64,000 nt of DNA from Owenia fusiformis. Its lineage: Eukaryota > Annelida > Polychaeta > Sabellida > Oweniidae. The translations under genes were made by a program, and so were the position numbers. Location of the stretch: the NCBI GenBank assembly GCA_903813345.2, contig CAIIXF020000009.1:11400030-11464029 (forward strand). Direction: 5' to 3'. The notes under the pieces are model-generated. The model was not told the origin of the DNA and made no database searches. It worked only from the letters and a program-made list of their open reading frames with translations. Of the stretch, positions 11,501 through 21,700 are shown one piece after another. The number at the start of each line of letters is the position of its first letter. Within the stretch, counting starts at the first letter, position 1.

Positions 11501-11878
11501 GAACACATACATCAAATCCAAACAACTTCTGATGGAGTTAAACGAACCGGAGATGTCAGTCAAAATGACTGCTAGCCTATTTGGCGTGACTTTTTTGTTA
11601 TGGCTCCCACTAACCGTCGTTATGCTGTCGCACCATGTACTTAGTTATGGGCGCGATATTTGGGCGTTCTTCATCACCATGTACTTAGTTATGGGCGCGA
11701 TATTTGGGCGTTCTTCATTTTAGTCGCCACTGGTGTTGATTGCTTCAGTTATGTCTTTGTAAACTGTTATTTCAGACGGGGATACAAGAAAGTGGTACGT
11801 TTTGTATTATGTGGATCATCAAATTGGAAATGTATCTGTAGCAGAAACAATAAAGTTCTCCCTGTTGAAAAATATTAA
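11501..11878 (+). pseudogene. GPCR C-terminal exon (TM6-TM7-helix 8), frameshifted
   Basis: After a plausible acceptor (TTCTAACAG) the frame reads through an intracellular-loop-like KSKQLLMELNEPEMSVKM into FGVTFLLWLPLTVVML, which has the WLP of transmembrane helix 6 in rhodopsin-family receptors. A downstream frame continues with a TM7-like segment (ILVATGVDCFSYVFVN) and a helix-8-like FRRGYKKVVRFVLCG, and stops at 11878. The two frames are separated by an exact 44-base tandem duplication (11631-11718), which shifts the frame. TM7 lacks a standard NPxxY. No other receptor exon was found nearby, so this is either a pseudogene fragment or an allele of a gene whose other exons I cannot recognise. 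Confidence 0.55.
11631..11718. repeat. 44-bp exact tandem duplication
   Basis: The unit starting CACCATGTACTTAGTTATGG occurs at 11631-11674 and again at 11675-11718. Because 44 is not a multiple of three, it moves the GPCR-like frame and leads to an early stop at about 11723. With one copy removed, the TM6 and TM7 frames become continuous. Confidence 0.85.
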
Positions 11879-14446
11879 ATGAGATACTATCAATGGTGAT
11901 GAACCATGAAAACTCTTCATAGTCTTAAAGGGTGGCGCATATCGTTTAGCAAATCGAACGCTTGTTTCTGGCGTTGCTCACCGTTTAGTATAAAAGGCCC
12001 GATCCCGGAAATATACTGAGGGGTTCACAGCTCGAGGTCGATGTGTCAACACCTCTCACTGTTATGTAGCATTAGTACAATATAGATCGTCACACATTTA
12101 GTAAAGGGAGATTTTTATTTTGACAAATCAATTTGACATTTATGGGTGAAGTTTCAGGATCTTCTATTTGTGTATTATAAGGAAAAATTGACATATAAAT
12201 TTTCTCATAACGTATTGTAGTACACAGCTTGGCATATGAAATATTCTCCAAATGAAACAAAGCAGTTTTAATACAAGGATTTATATTGATTGTTGTACAT
12301 GCATTCTTTGAACAATCACTCTCTCAATAATGTTGCCAGAATCATTATAAACGGATTACTTTATCTCTGAGACAATTTTAATGAACTGGATTTTATAAAT
12401 TCCCCTTTTATCTTAAAAATGGACTGATCCAATTGACTCGCCTGGAACCACCATATTGTTTTTATACGGGAAGCTTATCGGAACCCTTTAAAGCGTAGAT
12501 TTAAAAAAATGCTCAGAAAAGAATAGCTTTTGATAATACATTTAGACCTTATACATTCTATGACTGCTCTGTACATAAAAGTATCATCAGGAAATGAAAT
12601 TAAAGTTACTTTGCATTGCAAGTATAAAAAAGTTGGATTTGCCAAGTGTTCTTTTATTAAAAATGGACTCCATCGTGTATAAATAGGGGATATTTACTGA
12701 GAGGGGTTCAAGATGGGACAATATGATATTTCCCGCGTACCCGGGGGGGGGGGGGGGGGGCAGAGGGAAATATCATGTTGTTACGAGCTGAAACTAGGGA
12801 CCCGACCAGTAAGTAAGCTTTTCATCCCATAATAGTCATATCTCTTTTTATAAAACCATTACTGATTTCTGTTTGAAACAAAAGCAGTCTACAAAATATG
12901 AGTGAACTGACATTTTGAACCGTACCATTTTTATTGTATAAACACATCAAAATAAAAAAAATTCAAGAAACCTGCAAGATACGTATTAATGCTCATCACA
13001 AGGTATTCGTCTATTGCTTGGTTGCTAAGATTTCCATGACGTTGACCGTCTGTGTCACTGTCAGAGCATGCTGACGAAACTTGAAATCGCCTGTATTTAA
13101 AAGGCTTTCATAGTTTCATACTTCTTACGTTTCAAATTTTTTATTTCGTTTCTCATCGACCAAACTGGTCCGAACGAAATAGAACGTTTTTTTCGGCAAA
13201 AATTCCCAGGGGTAAATACCATTTTCGTGAGCGAGATTAGGCGGGACAATACGATTTTTTCAATATCAAAATATTGCCGGTGTTATTTATCAGGAAGTAG
13301 TAGTATCATTGGATAATGTTATTTTATTTCAACTCTACTTAGTTAGCAACACAATAGACTGAGCTGTGTTTTATTTTTTAAGAATGTATGGTTTTATCAA
13401 AAGGAAAGTGCACCATTTTTCTATTGGTTTAAAAAATGTACACTTGGCTTGGTTTTGTCTGATATTGGGTTTATCCAATGATAAAAATCGATTTGTTGCT
13501 TAAAATGAGCCTCAACACAGGAAAACAGGCCTTATCATAAACATCAAAATTGTGCTACAGAGCCAAAAAATGTGCACAAGATTAAGAGGAAAATGCGCCA
13601 AATTCAAGTCCTTCTTTTTGGTCTATATCTACAAGGAAAAATTGTTAAGACATAAACCATGGCTCGTTGAAAATTATTCAAAAAATCTGTGATCAGAACC
13701 CCTTTTCCGTGCCCTGGCTCAAATGTTATTGAGCGAAAGTTAATTTGTTTATCATACACATATGCGGCTGATAAACTGTAGTTTATTGATATCCTACGCA
13801 GAGGCGAGTGGTAAATGAATCTTATAAAATAGCACACTTATGTTGGTTAGATCAGAAATATCGGTGGCTGTTGTCTTTTAGGGAAATCAAGTTAATTTGG
13901 AATAGGCAAAAAGATTGTACTGCAGTTAGAAATTATCATCGACATTTATGAAAATACTTACTGAAAATACTATGCAATTTCGTAAAACTGACATTTGATC
14001 AAAACATAGATGTCACATTTTAAACCAATCAATCATAAATCATCATAATATAAAGCCGTTCGATTTTGTCTTTTATGTTATTTTTCTCTAGGGTACATTC
14101 ATTTTTTTAAAATTTAAATAAATCAAAAATGAGACTAGGAGCATTACATAAACAACAACAGTAAAACCAAGATAAAATGCTTTATCTGGATTTCCCCGAA
14201 TGGCATAATTTCCTTGAGTTTAAAGCATCCATACTGAGACGAATTTGTGTTGATCTACTATTGAAGATGGGTGTTCACTACCATACAGTATGAATCCCTG
14301 ACTCTAACATAGCGCAACAGTGGGCTCACAAATGTATCTTGACAAGAACCTGCCCAACCCCTAGCCAAGAGCAGCAACCGGCTGGACCTGAGAACTGAGT
14401 GTCATGTAGCACCATGGTACCTGTGGTTTGAACGTGGGGCTTCCGT
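11879..14446. other. Intergenic DNA without recognised gene
   Basis: Short ORFs only. The one local structure is the G-run with inverted flanks near 12.75 kb, listed separately. No exon, RNA gene or transposon end could be supported. Confidence 0.5.
12730..12782. repeat. Long G-run inside an inverted repeat
   Basis: A run of about 20 G follows ACCC at about 12740-12760. Outside it, ATGATATTTCCC on the left pairs with GGGAAATATCAT on the right. The structure resembles a tiny palindromic repeat whose centre expanded; homopolymer length in the assembly is unreliable. Confidence 0.6.
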
Positions 14447-14546
14447 AATTAAGCAGATGCGAATAGGTAGTTACCAGTTTCACCATCAGGTGGCTCGTTC
14501 GGGTAAGATAGCATGGCGGGTATAATATAGAAAATTCCCTTTAACT
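14447..14546. repeat. 100-bp dispersed repeat, copy 1
   Basis: Contains GGTAGTTACCAG, GGTGGCTCGTTCGGGT and GATAGCATGGCGGGTAT, then AAAATTCCCTTTAA. The same order recurs at 31198-31296 with only a few differences across about 100 bases, well above the surrounding sequence. The family is not recognised. Confidence 0.7.
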
Positions 14547-14765
14547 TAAATTACCCTCTGTTTTAGTGGTCGATTTTCATATAAAAATATGTAAATACTT
14601 ATGCAAATAAAAATATGTCCAGTAAAATAAAATGTTGTCACATGGGGTCTATGGGGAATCAACCCGAACTAGAAGTCACAAGTTGATAAACAATTTTCGA
14701 AACCATATTTCTAGGTGTACTTTTACATGTCGATTTCAAATATGATATCACTTTGGCTGAATTTG

Positions 14766-14926
14766 AATATTTATAGGATATCCTATGATTTTGAGGAATA
14801 TCATTTTTATCTACGAGGTGATATTGATATCTGCACGAGAGAGCGAAGCGAACGAGTGCATATATCAATATCACCGAGTAGATTAAAATGATATTCTGAA
14901 AAAAATCATAGGATGTTCTTATTATC
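14766..14926. repeat. Imperfect palindrome
   Basis: CCTATGATTTTGAGGAATATCA, ATCTAC and GGTGATATTGATA on the left are mirrored by TATCAATATCACC, GTAGAT and TGATATTCTG.AAAAAATCATAGG on the right, around a GC-richer centre (GAGCGAAGCGAACGAG). It is probably a small foldback element adjoining the next TIR element. Confidence 0.65.
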
Positions 14927-14934
14927 CTACACTT

Positions 14935-15187
14935 ACAAGGAGTGTACTAAATGTATACTATCATTGCAAAATGAATTCCATGCCAAATAGAGTCAATTTG
15001 GCGGGAAATCAACAAGCGGAGTATATCGTCACAATATCCTCCGCATATTGGGTTTTCCGGAGTATATCGTCACGATATCCTCCGCCCGGAGTATATCGTT
15101 ACGATATCCTCCGGATATTCATTTTGCCAATAAATATCAAATTTATTTTTTTAATGTTATTATACATTTAGTAGACTAAGTGTAGGA
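14935..15187. mobile_element. Small TIR element with three internal dyads
   Basis: Ends TCCTACACTTAC and GTAGACTAAGTGTAGGA are inverted, followed inward by GTACTAAATGTATA and TATACATTTAGTA. Inside, three near-copies of a 27-base dyad (15016-15042, 15057-15083, 15087-15113) occur, each starting CGGAGTATATCGT and continuing as its own near-complement to CTCCG. At 253 bp with no coding capacity it looks like a MITE. No target duplication is clear. Confidence 0.6.
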
Positions 15188-15553
15188 TGATTAATGACAT
15201 GACGTGAATCAAGATTATTTCTACACGCATCTAGTCTATTCCTATACATGACCAAAGATCAAGACTGAGTGAGATCACCAGGCTACGTATCATGTTAGTT
15301 GGACTCTTGAACTATTAAGACTCTTAATACAGATTGTGATCTTTGAATTGTTTAGTGACATTTAGTCAAAATTCACTTTGGAAAATGTATTCGGTTCGAC
15401 GATCTTTTCCGATTTGATTAAGCCCTATTAACGCAATTGAAGCACTTGTACCTTTAAACACCCGATCATTGTAACACCATTCGTGTAAATTGTTAATTTA
15501 AAATAGACATATTACGATAGGATTTATAACTTAGATAAAAATAATATATAGTT

Positions 15554-15620
15554 TTTGGTTTCGTTTTGGTATCGAGTGAGACTTGTTGACTTAAAACCAC
15601 AAAAACAAACTATCAGCTTG
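15554..15620 (+). promoter_or_regulatory. Upstream block of gene B conserved with gene A
   Basis: Shares TTTGGTTTCGTTTTGGTAT, GAGTGAGAC, TTGACTTAAAAC and AACAAACTATCA with 3805-3875, at a matching distance before the start codon. Probably a shared promoter or 5' UTR; no core promoter element was identified. Confidence 0.45.
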
Positions 15621-15687
15621 CTTTTAAAAAGTTTTAAAAAGATTTACTCTCTTAGTTTGACAATTGTTGGAAGAACGAACCGACAAA

Positions 15688-15790
15688 ATGTTGATATATA
15701 ACTTTCAACACAACTACATTAGACAACTGGGTACATTGTGGCCTCTGCTTTTCCTTGGACTGAATTATGTTGTTATTTCAAAACATCAAG
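15688..15790 (+). CDS. Gene B exon 1: signal peptide
   Basis: ATG at 15688 gives MLIYNFQHNYIRQLGTLWPL and continues LFLGLNYVVISKHQ, colinear with gene A exon 1 and of the same 103-base length, ending phase 1 at GTAATT. The hydrophobic stretch from LGTLW to VVIS is the signal core. Confidence 0.8.
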
Positions 15791-18700
15791 GTAATTTTTT
15801 TATATTACTTTTGGGCATTTTTTACAAATTGAGGTACGTACCTGTGAGTTAAAGTTTTGCATTGAAGGGAAGTGATGATGACTCCGGTTTATGGACATAA
15901 GGATGAGATGAAGAAGTACGTTTAACACATTCAATTATCAGTTTAAACATCGCTTTTGAAGATTATTTGAATACTTGAAATAGAACCAAAAGAAAAATGC
16001 GAGAAAAACTCAGAAAATTAGGTATTTTAAAATCATCTTACACATTCGATTCAATCCTCAGTGTTATCATCACTTGTTACGTTCGAAAATAACAGAAAGT
16101 AAAAACAGCAATTAAAATATGATAACAATATATTTATATTTTGAAAACTAAATAATATAACAATAATATAAAGGAGGTTTAATACTTAAGTGATGTCCAA
16201 TCAATGATACGGCTTATTCTTGATGTTGATAGATGTCGTTGACGATCCTTGAGAATGTTCCAGATCACGAAATGTTTCAATAATCGTTAATAGTTCTCCA
16301 ACGTTTGTAATAATCCAATAATATTTGTTGTAATCCTATAATGTTTGTATCCAATAATGTTTGATGATAATCCACAAATGTTTATGATAATCCACGAATG
16401 TATATGATAATCCGTATATAGTGTATGTTGTAATATATGTCCATATAAAGTCCTCAGGTTGTGTGTTTGTAGTGTTATAAATGTTCCCACAGTAGGTGTC
16501 TGTAATATTCCGCTAAGAAGATGTCCTTTGATCAACTTTGAAATTCTGCTTTATTTAGTTCCTTTGAGATGTCCAGTTATGATTACTTAATTATCTGCTA
16601 ATGAGAGTCACTGTGCTGTTCTTTTTATTATGTGAAAGAATGATCCAGAAACGAATCTTCTGGAACTACATCTTGATTGGACATCTTTAGTGACATGATT
16701 AAATTTTAATGAATGGTTATAATTTCTAGAACTATCTGGATGGTCAAGGGTTAATGAGTCATTCAGTTTAGTTTTGTTTACAAGATACAGTGTATAATGT
16801 CATTGTGACCTTGACCTAAGATCTCTAATAAAGAATAGCTCAACATATACAGCAAGCATACATTACAAATTAAACTATAGGTGAATATAGTAGAATATAA
16901 TATACATGTAGCTCACTACTGTAACACCTCCCTCCTTAAAAGAAAAGTTTTGAATGCAATGAAAAACTTTTACAATAATATCTTGAGTTGCGAGCGTTAC
17001 AATTTTTAAAAGTGAGGTTGAGACTTTCATAATATTTGTTTACAATAGTCTTTTTATGTGCAGTATGTTTACAAGTATATAATACTTTCTATCGTTACAG
17101 TGTGAGTACAAACTAATAATATGATCTTATAATCACATACTACAATAATATCTACATAAGTTATGCATTAAGTCATAAATACAATACACGCAATAGATCA
17201 TATAACATGTACAATAGCATACTTTTTGAGTCTGACAAACACTAAACTAGTACAATGTTTTAAATTATCACATGATCTTATGTAAGTATTTCTAATAGTA
17301 CACTCTGATGTTATCAAGTAATCTTGTGACACTATTTAAAGATTACCTATAATGCTCACATAATCTAGAAACATTCTTGTAGTTCATATAATATCAATTT
17401 CACTATTTAGGCAAATGTTTTTATATATTGTTAAAATAAAGTGACAGTTATCACAAATCTCTAATTTGCCTACCATATAATATAATCTTCATGAGTTAAT
17501 CATTATAATTTACAATATCTGACTCTTGAATAACATACATGTATAGTTGTCATTGACATACAAGTTTGGCCTATGAGCTAAGAGCACAAGCACATGTTGA
17601 GTAAAGAAATTTTATCACGCTCAACATACTTTTTCATCATGTGTAGCTCTCTACACCTCACAGGGGTAGCTTTATCAATGCCAATGAAATCATTCAGCAC
17701 TGAGTCAGATTGTAAGTCAGATATAAGCTCCTTTGGTAGCCCAACTAATGTGAAATTGTTGATTTGTGATTCCACAATATACTTGGTTTTGCTATTTCTA
17801 AGCATGAGGAGTGATTTTATTTCTAGAAACTGTGTGGCCATAGACAGAATAGTGAGCAGATATTGATTATCAGATTTTGTTTTTGGTAGTGGACCAACAC
17901 AGTCAATAAGAACCTTACTGAATGGTTCATCAAATGCAGGTATAAGTTGTAAAGGAGCAACTGAGGTTTTCTGGTTAGGTTTCCCTACCATTTGACATGT
18001 ATGACAAGACCTACAATACTCTTGGACATCTTGTTTTAATTTGGGCCAATAGAAATGATTGAGTATTTTATGATATGTTTTAGTTACTCCTAAATGACCT
18101 GCCATGGGAGAATCATGAGCTAGACTCAAGATTTCCTTATGATATGAATTTGGGACAACAATTTGATGTACAATTGCCCAATCATCTTCAGGGGAAGCTT
18201 CAGGAGGTCTCCACTTTCGCATTAATATGCCATCCTTTTTGTAGAAACAAACAGGGACCTTATCAGCTTCATCAATAGTAAGACATCTTTTATGAAGATC
18301 AATGAGTGATGGATCATGCTCTTGTTCATAAATTAACATGTGTTTAGAATGAGGATCATTTTTCAAAGAATCACTATCAGAAATAGAGGATGAAACCTCA
18401 GAACTAGAAGAGGATGAAACCTCAGAACAAGGAGGGGATGAAACCTCATGAACACTAGCAGAAGAAGATGAAACTTCATCAGGACTAGCAAGAGCGGGCG
18501 GAACCGCATTAAAATAGTGATCCTGCTCAGAAGGTGAATCACCTCTGGCAATAGGCTTTTTCAATGAAGAATTTGCCTCAATAGATGACTGCTTGGCTTG
18601 AACAGAAGGCTGTTTCAATGAAGAATTTGCCTTTAAAATAGGATAAGGATCATCTTTAACAAGTGGTGAGTGACATTCATCATCAAACAAGGAGCTTAAA

Positions 18701-21700
18701 AACCCACTATCAAAGTCATCTCCCACAGACGAATCCCCGCTATTGGCTAACTTTTTAGCCATAGCCCTAGTAACAGCACAAGCAGGATATATATCAGAGT
18801 CCTCTTGGACAGAATCCTCAATAGAACAAGGCTGATCAGAAACAATGGGGTCTAATGATACCTTACCCCCAGCTAAATCATTGCCTAAAAGCAATGCGAC
18901 TCCTTCAACAGGAAGTTGTGACCTAACACCAACAATAACTGGCCCTTTGACTAACTCTGATGTGATATGAATACGATGGAGGGGAACTTTAGTAAATCCT
19001 AATTCAATGCCTTGCATCAAAATATGGGTACCTGTGAATGACTCCTCAGATAAAGGAAGGACACCTTCTAACAACAAAGTCTGAGATGCACCCGTGTCTC
19101 TAAGAATCTTAACAGGCTTTGAATTGGTATCATCACTTGACAGTGACACAGATCCTTCCGACATGAAAGGCTTATAATCCTCCATAATATCACTATGAGT
19201 AGATTTCTCAGTATGAGTATATGAATCCCAAACAATGGGCTTTCTTGAAATGGGAACAGTAGCACAACCATTTGAATGAGCAGAACCAGACATCTCTCTT
19301 CTATTCTTAATCCTATAGCATTCAGAAATAAGATGACCAGGCTTTTTACAATAATTACAGGTGACATTTGATTTTGGACCTGAAGAATTTGATTGATCAG
19401 ATTTTGAGCTAAAACTCTGTGATGAATTAGACTGGTCTTTTGCTTTGTTTGATGTATTTGATGATGAGGACTGATTTGATTTAGAGTCATATGAAGGTTT
19501 GTTACCCTGATAACCCCTATAGTTAGGATTGCCCTTGATAAAACTACCCTTATGAGTAAGAGCATAATCATCAGACAGGGTGGCAGCTTGACTCAAAGTT
19601 TCTACCTTGTGTTCATCTAAGTAAGTTCTAATGTGATACTGAACACAGTTTTTAAATTGTTCTATAAGCATTAGCTCTCTGAGCTTCTTAAACTCTTCAG
19701 ATACATCTTTAGAGACAAGCCACCTGTCAAAAAGCTGCTCTTGCTCTCGAGCAAACTCAACATGGGTTTGGTCACTCTGTTTGTGGGCATTTCTAAATTT
19801 TTGTCTGTAAGCTTCTGGTACTAGTTCATAAGCTTTAAGAATTGCATTTTTAACTAGGTCATAATCAGAGCATACTTCTCCAGAGAGAGAGGCAAATATT
19901 TCACTTGCTTTACCAATAAATACACTCTGGAGCATAACTGGCCATGCAGATTTAGGCCAATCGAGGCTTTGAGCGACTTTTTCAAAATGCGTAAAGTATT
20001 TATCAACATTTTTCTCCTGAAATTTAGGTACAAATTTGAGAAATTTTGAAGCGTCAAACCTATTTTCAAAATGTTGATGCATAGTAGCATGTTCATCAGT
20101 TTTTGATTGAGCTTCTATCTCAAGGCGTTTTAATTCAATTTCTCTTTGAATTTCTTGTTCTCTCATTTGTCTTTCATTTTCTCTTAATCTTATTTCTTTT
20201 TCACTTTCTCTTTTTTCTCTTTCATTTTGAATTTCTAATTCTTTTTCTCTCAATTCTCTGATTTCTCTTTCTTTTTGAATTTCTAATTCTTTTTCTCTTA
20301 TTTCAAGCTCTTTAAGCTTAATAGGATCAACAGGGTCAACATGTTGGGCTGGCTGCTCAGGCAGAAGTGATTCTGCGACCAAATATTGAAGTACAAAGTT
20401 TTTAATAGTATCCTTTTTGTATGAGCTTTTGACTGACAGGCCAACATGTTTTGCAATTGCCAGAAGTTCAGTTTTCTTCAAATCGTCAAATTCCTCCAAA
20501 GAGGGCGCTTCTAAAAATGTCTCAACCTCAAAACTCATTTTCAATTAATTGCTGTCTTCACAGTTTAAATATACAAGTGTTGGATTTTGAATTTTAAAAT
20601 ATTTGTATTCTAGCTTGTTGTAGTTGTATCCCGGACGAGCCCCCAATTTCTGTTACGTTCGAAAATAACAGAAAGTAAAAACAGCAATTAAAATATGATA
20701 ACAATATATTTATATTTTGAAAACTAAATAATATAACAATAATATAAAGGAGGTTTAATACTTAAGTGATGTCCAATCAATGATACGGCTTATTCTTGAT
20801 GTTGATAGATGTCGTTGACGATCCTTGAGAATGTTCCAGATCACGAAATGTTTCAATAATCGTTAATAGTTCTCCAACGTTTGTAATAATCCAATAATAT
20901 TTGTTGTAATCCTATAATGTTTGTATCCAATAATGTTTGATGATAATCCACAAATGTTTATGATAATCCACGAATGTATATGATAATCCGTATATAGTGT
21001 ATGTTGTAATATATGTCCATATAAAGTCCTCAGGTTGTGTGTTTGTAGTGTTATAAATGTTCCCACAGTAGGTGTCTGTAATATTCCGCTAAGAAGATGT
21101 CCTTTGATCAACTTTGAAATTCTGCTTTATTTAGTTCCTTTGAGATGTCCAGTTATGATTACTTAATTATCTGCTAATGAGAGTCACTGTGCTGTTCTTT
21201 TTATTATGTGAAAGAATGATCCAGAAACGAATCTTCTGGAACTACATCTTGATTGGACATCTTTAGTGACATGATTAAATTTTAATGAATGGTTATAATT
21301 TCTAGAACTATCTGGATGGTCAAGGGTTAATGAGTCATTCAGTTTAGTTTTGTTTACAAGATACAGTGTATAATGTCATTGTGACCTTGACCTAAGATCT
21401 CTAATAAAGAATAGCTCAACATATACAGCAAGCATACATTACAAATTAAACTATAGGTGAATATAGTAGAATATAATATACATGTAGCTCACTACTGTAA
21501 CACACTTTTGAAGATTCTTTGGATGCACTTAAAATATCATCAGAATCAACAACAAAGGTGCGAGACCAAAGCTAAAATCATTTTTACACAATAGACAGCT
21601 CATATCTGAGACTATATCGTCATGTTTGGGCCCAGTTATATATTTCATGAAGATCTTGTTGTTAATCAAGACAATTTTGTGGCTGATCTTTTGGATAGGG

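Larger units (their letters stand above)
16075..21502 (-). mobile_element. LTR retrotransposon lacking reverse transcriptase
   Basis: Two 852-base direct repeats (16075-16926 and 20651-21502) start TGTTAC and end GTAACA and appear identical by eye. CACT outside each end fits a 4-bp target duplication. The element reads on the minus strand: 5' LTR at 20651-21502, a tRNA-Pro-type primer site, one 988-codon ORF (gag, protease, integrase N-half), a purine tract, then the 3' LTR. Content and order are Ty3/gypsy-like. No reverse transcriptase or RNase H is present, so movement must have relied on a helper. It sits in intron 1 of receptor gene B, antisense to it, and the identical LTRs imply recent insertion. 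Confidence 0.9.

Noticed and set aside
15016-15113. CRISPR-like array
   Set aside because: Three palindromic repeats with unequal, very short spacers in animal DNA inside a small TIR element; no cas genes.
16287-16535. 82-codon ORF found twice (also 20863-21111)
   Set aside because: It lies wholly inside the LTRs and is duplicated with them; no domain or start context supports translation.
19068-19571. 167-codon minus-strand ORF inside the LTR element
   Set aside because: Out-of-frame shadow of the gag-protease ORF.
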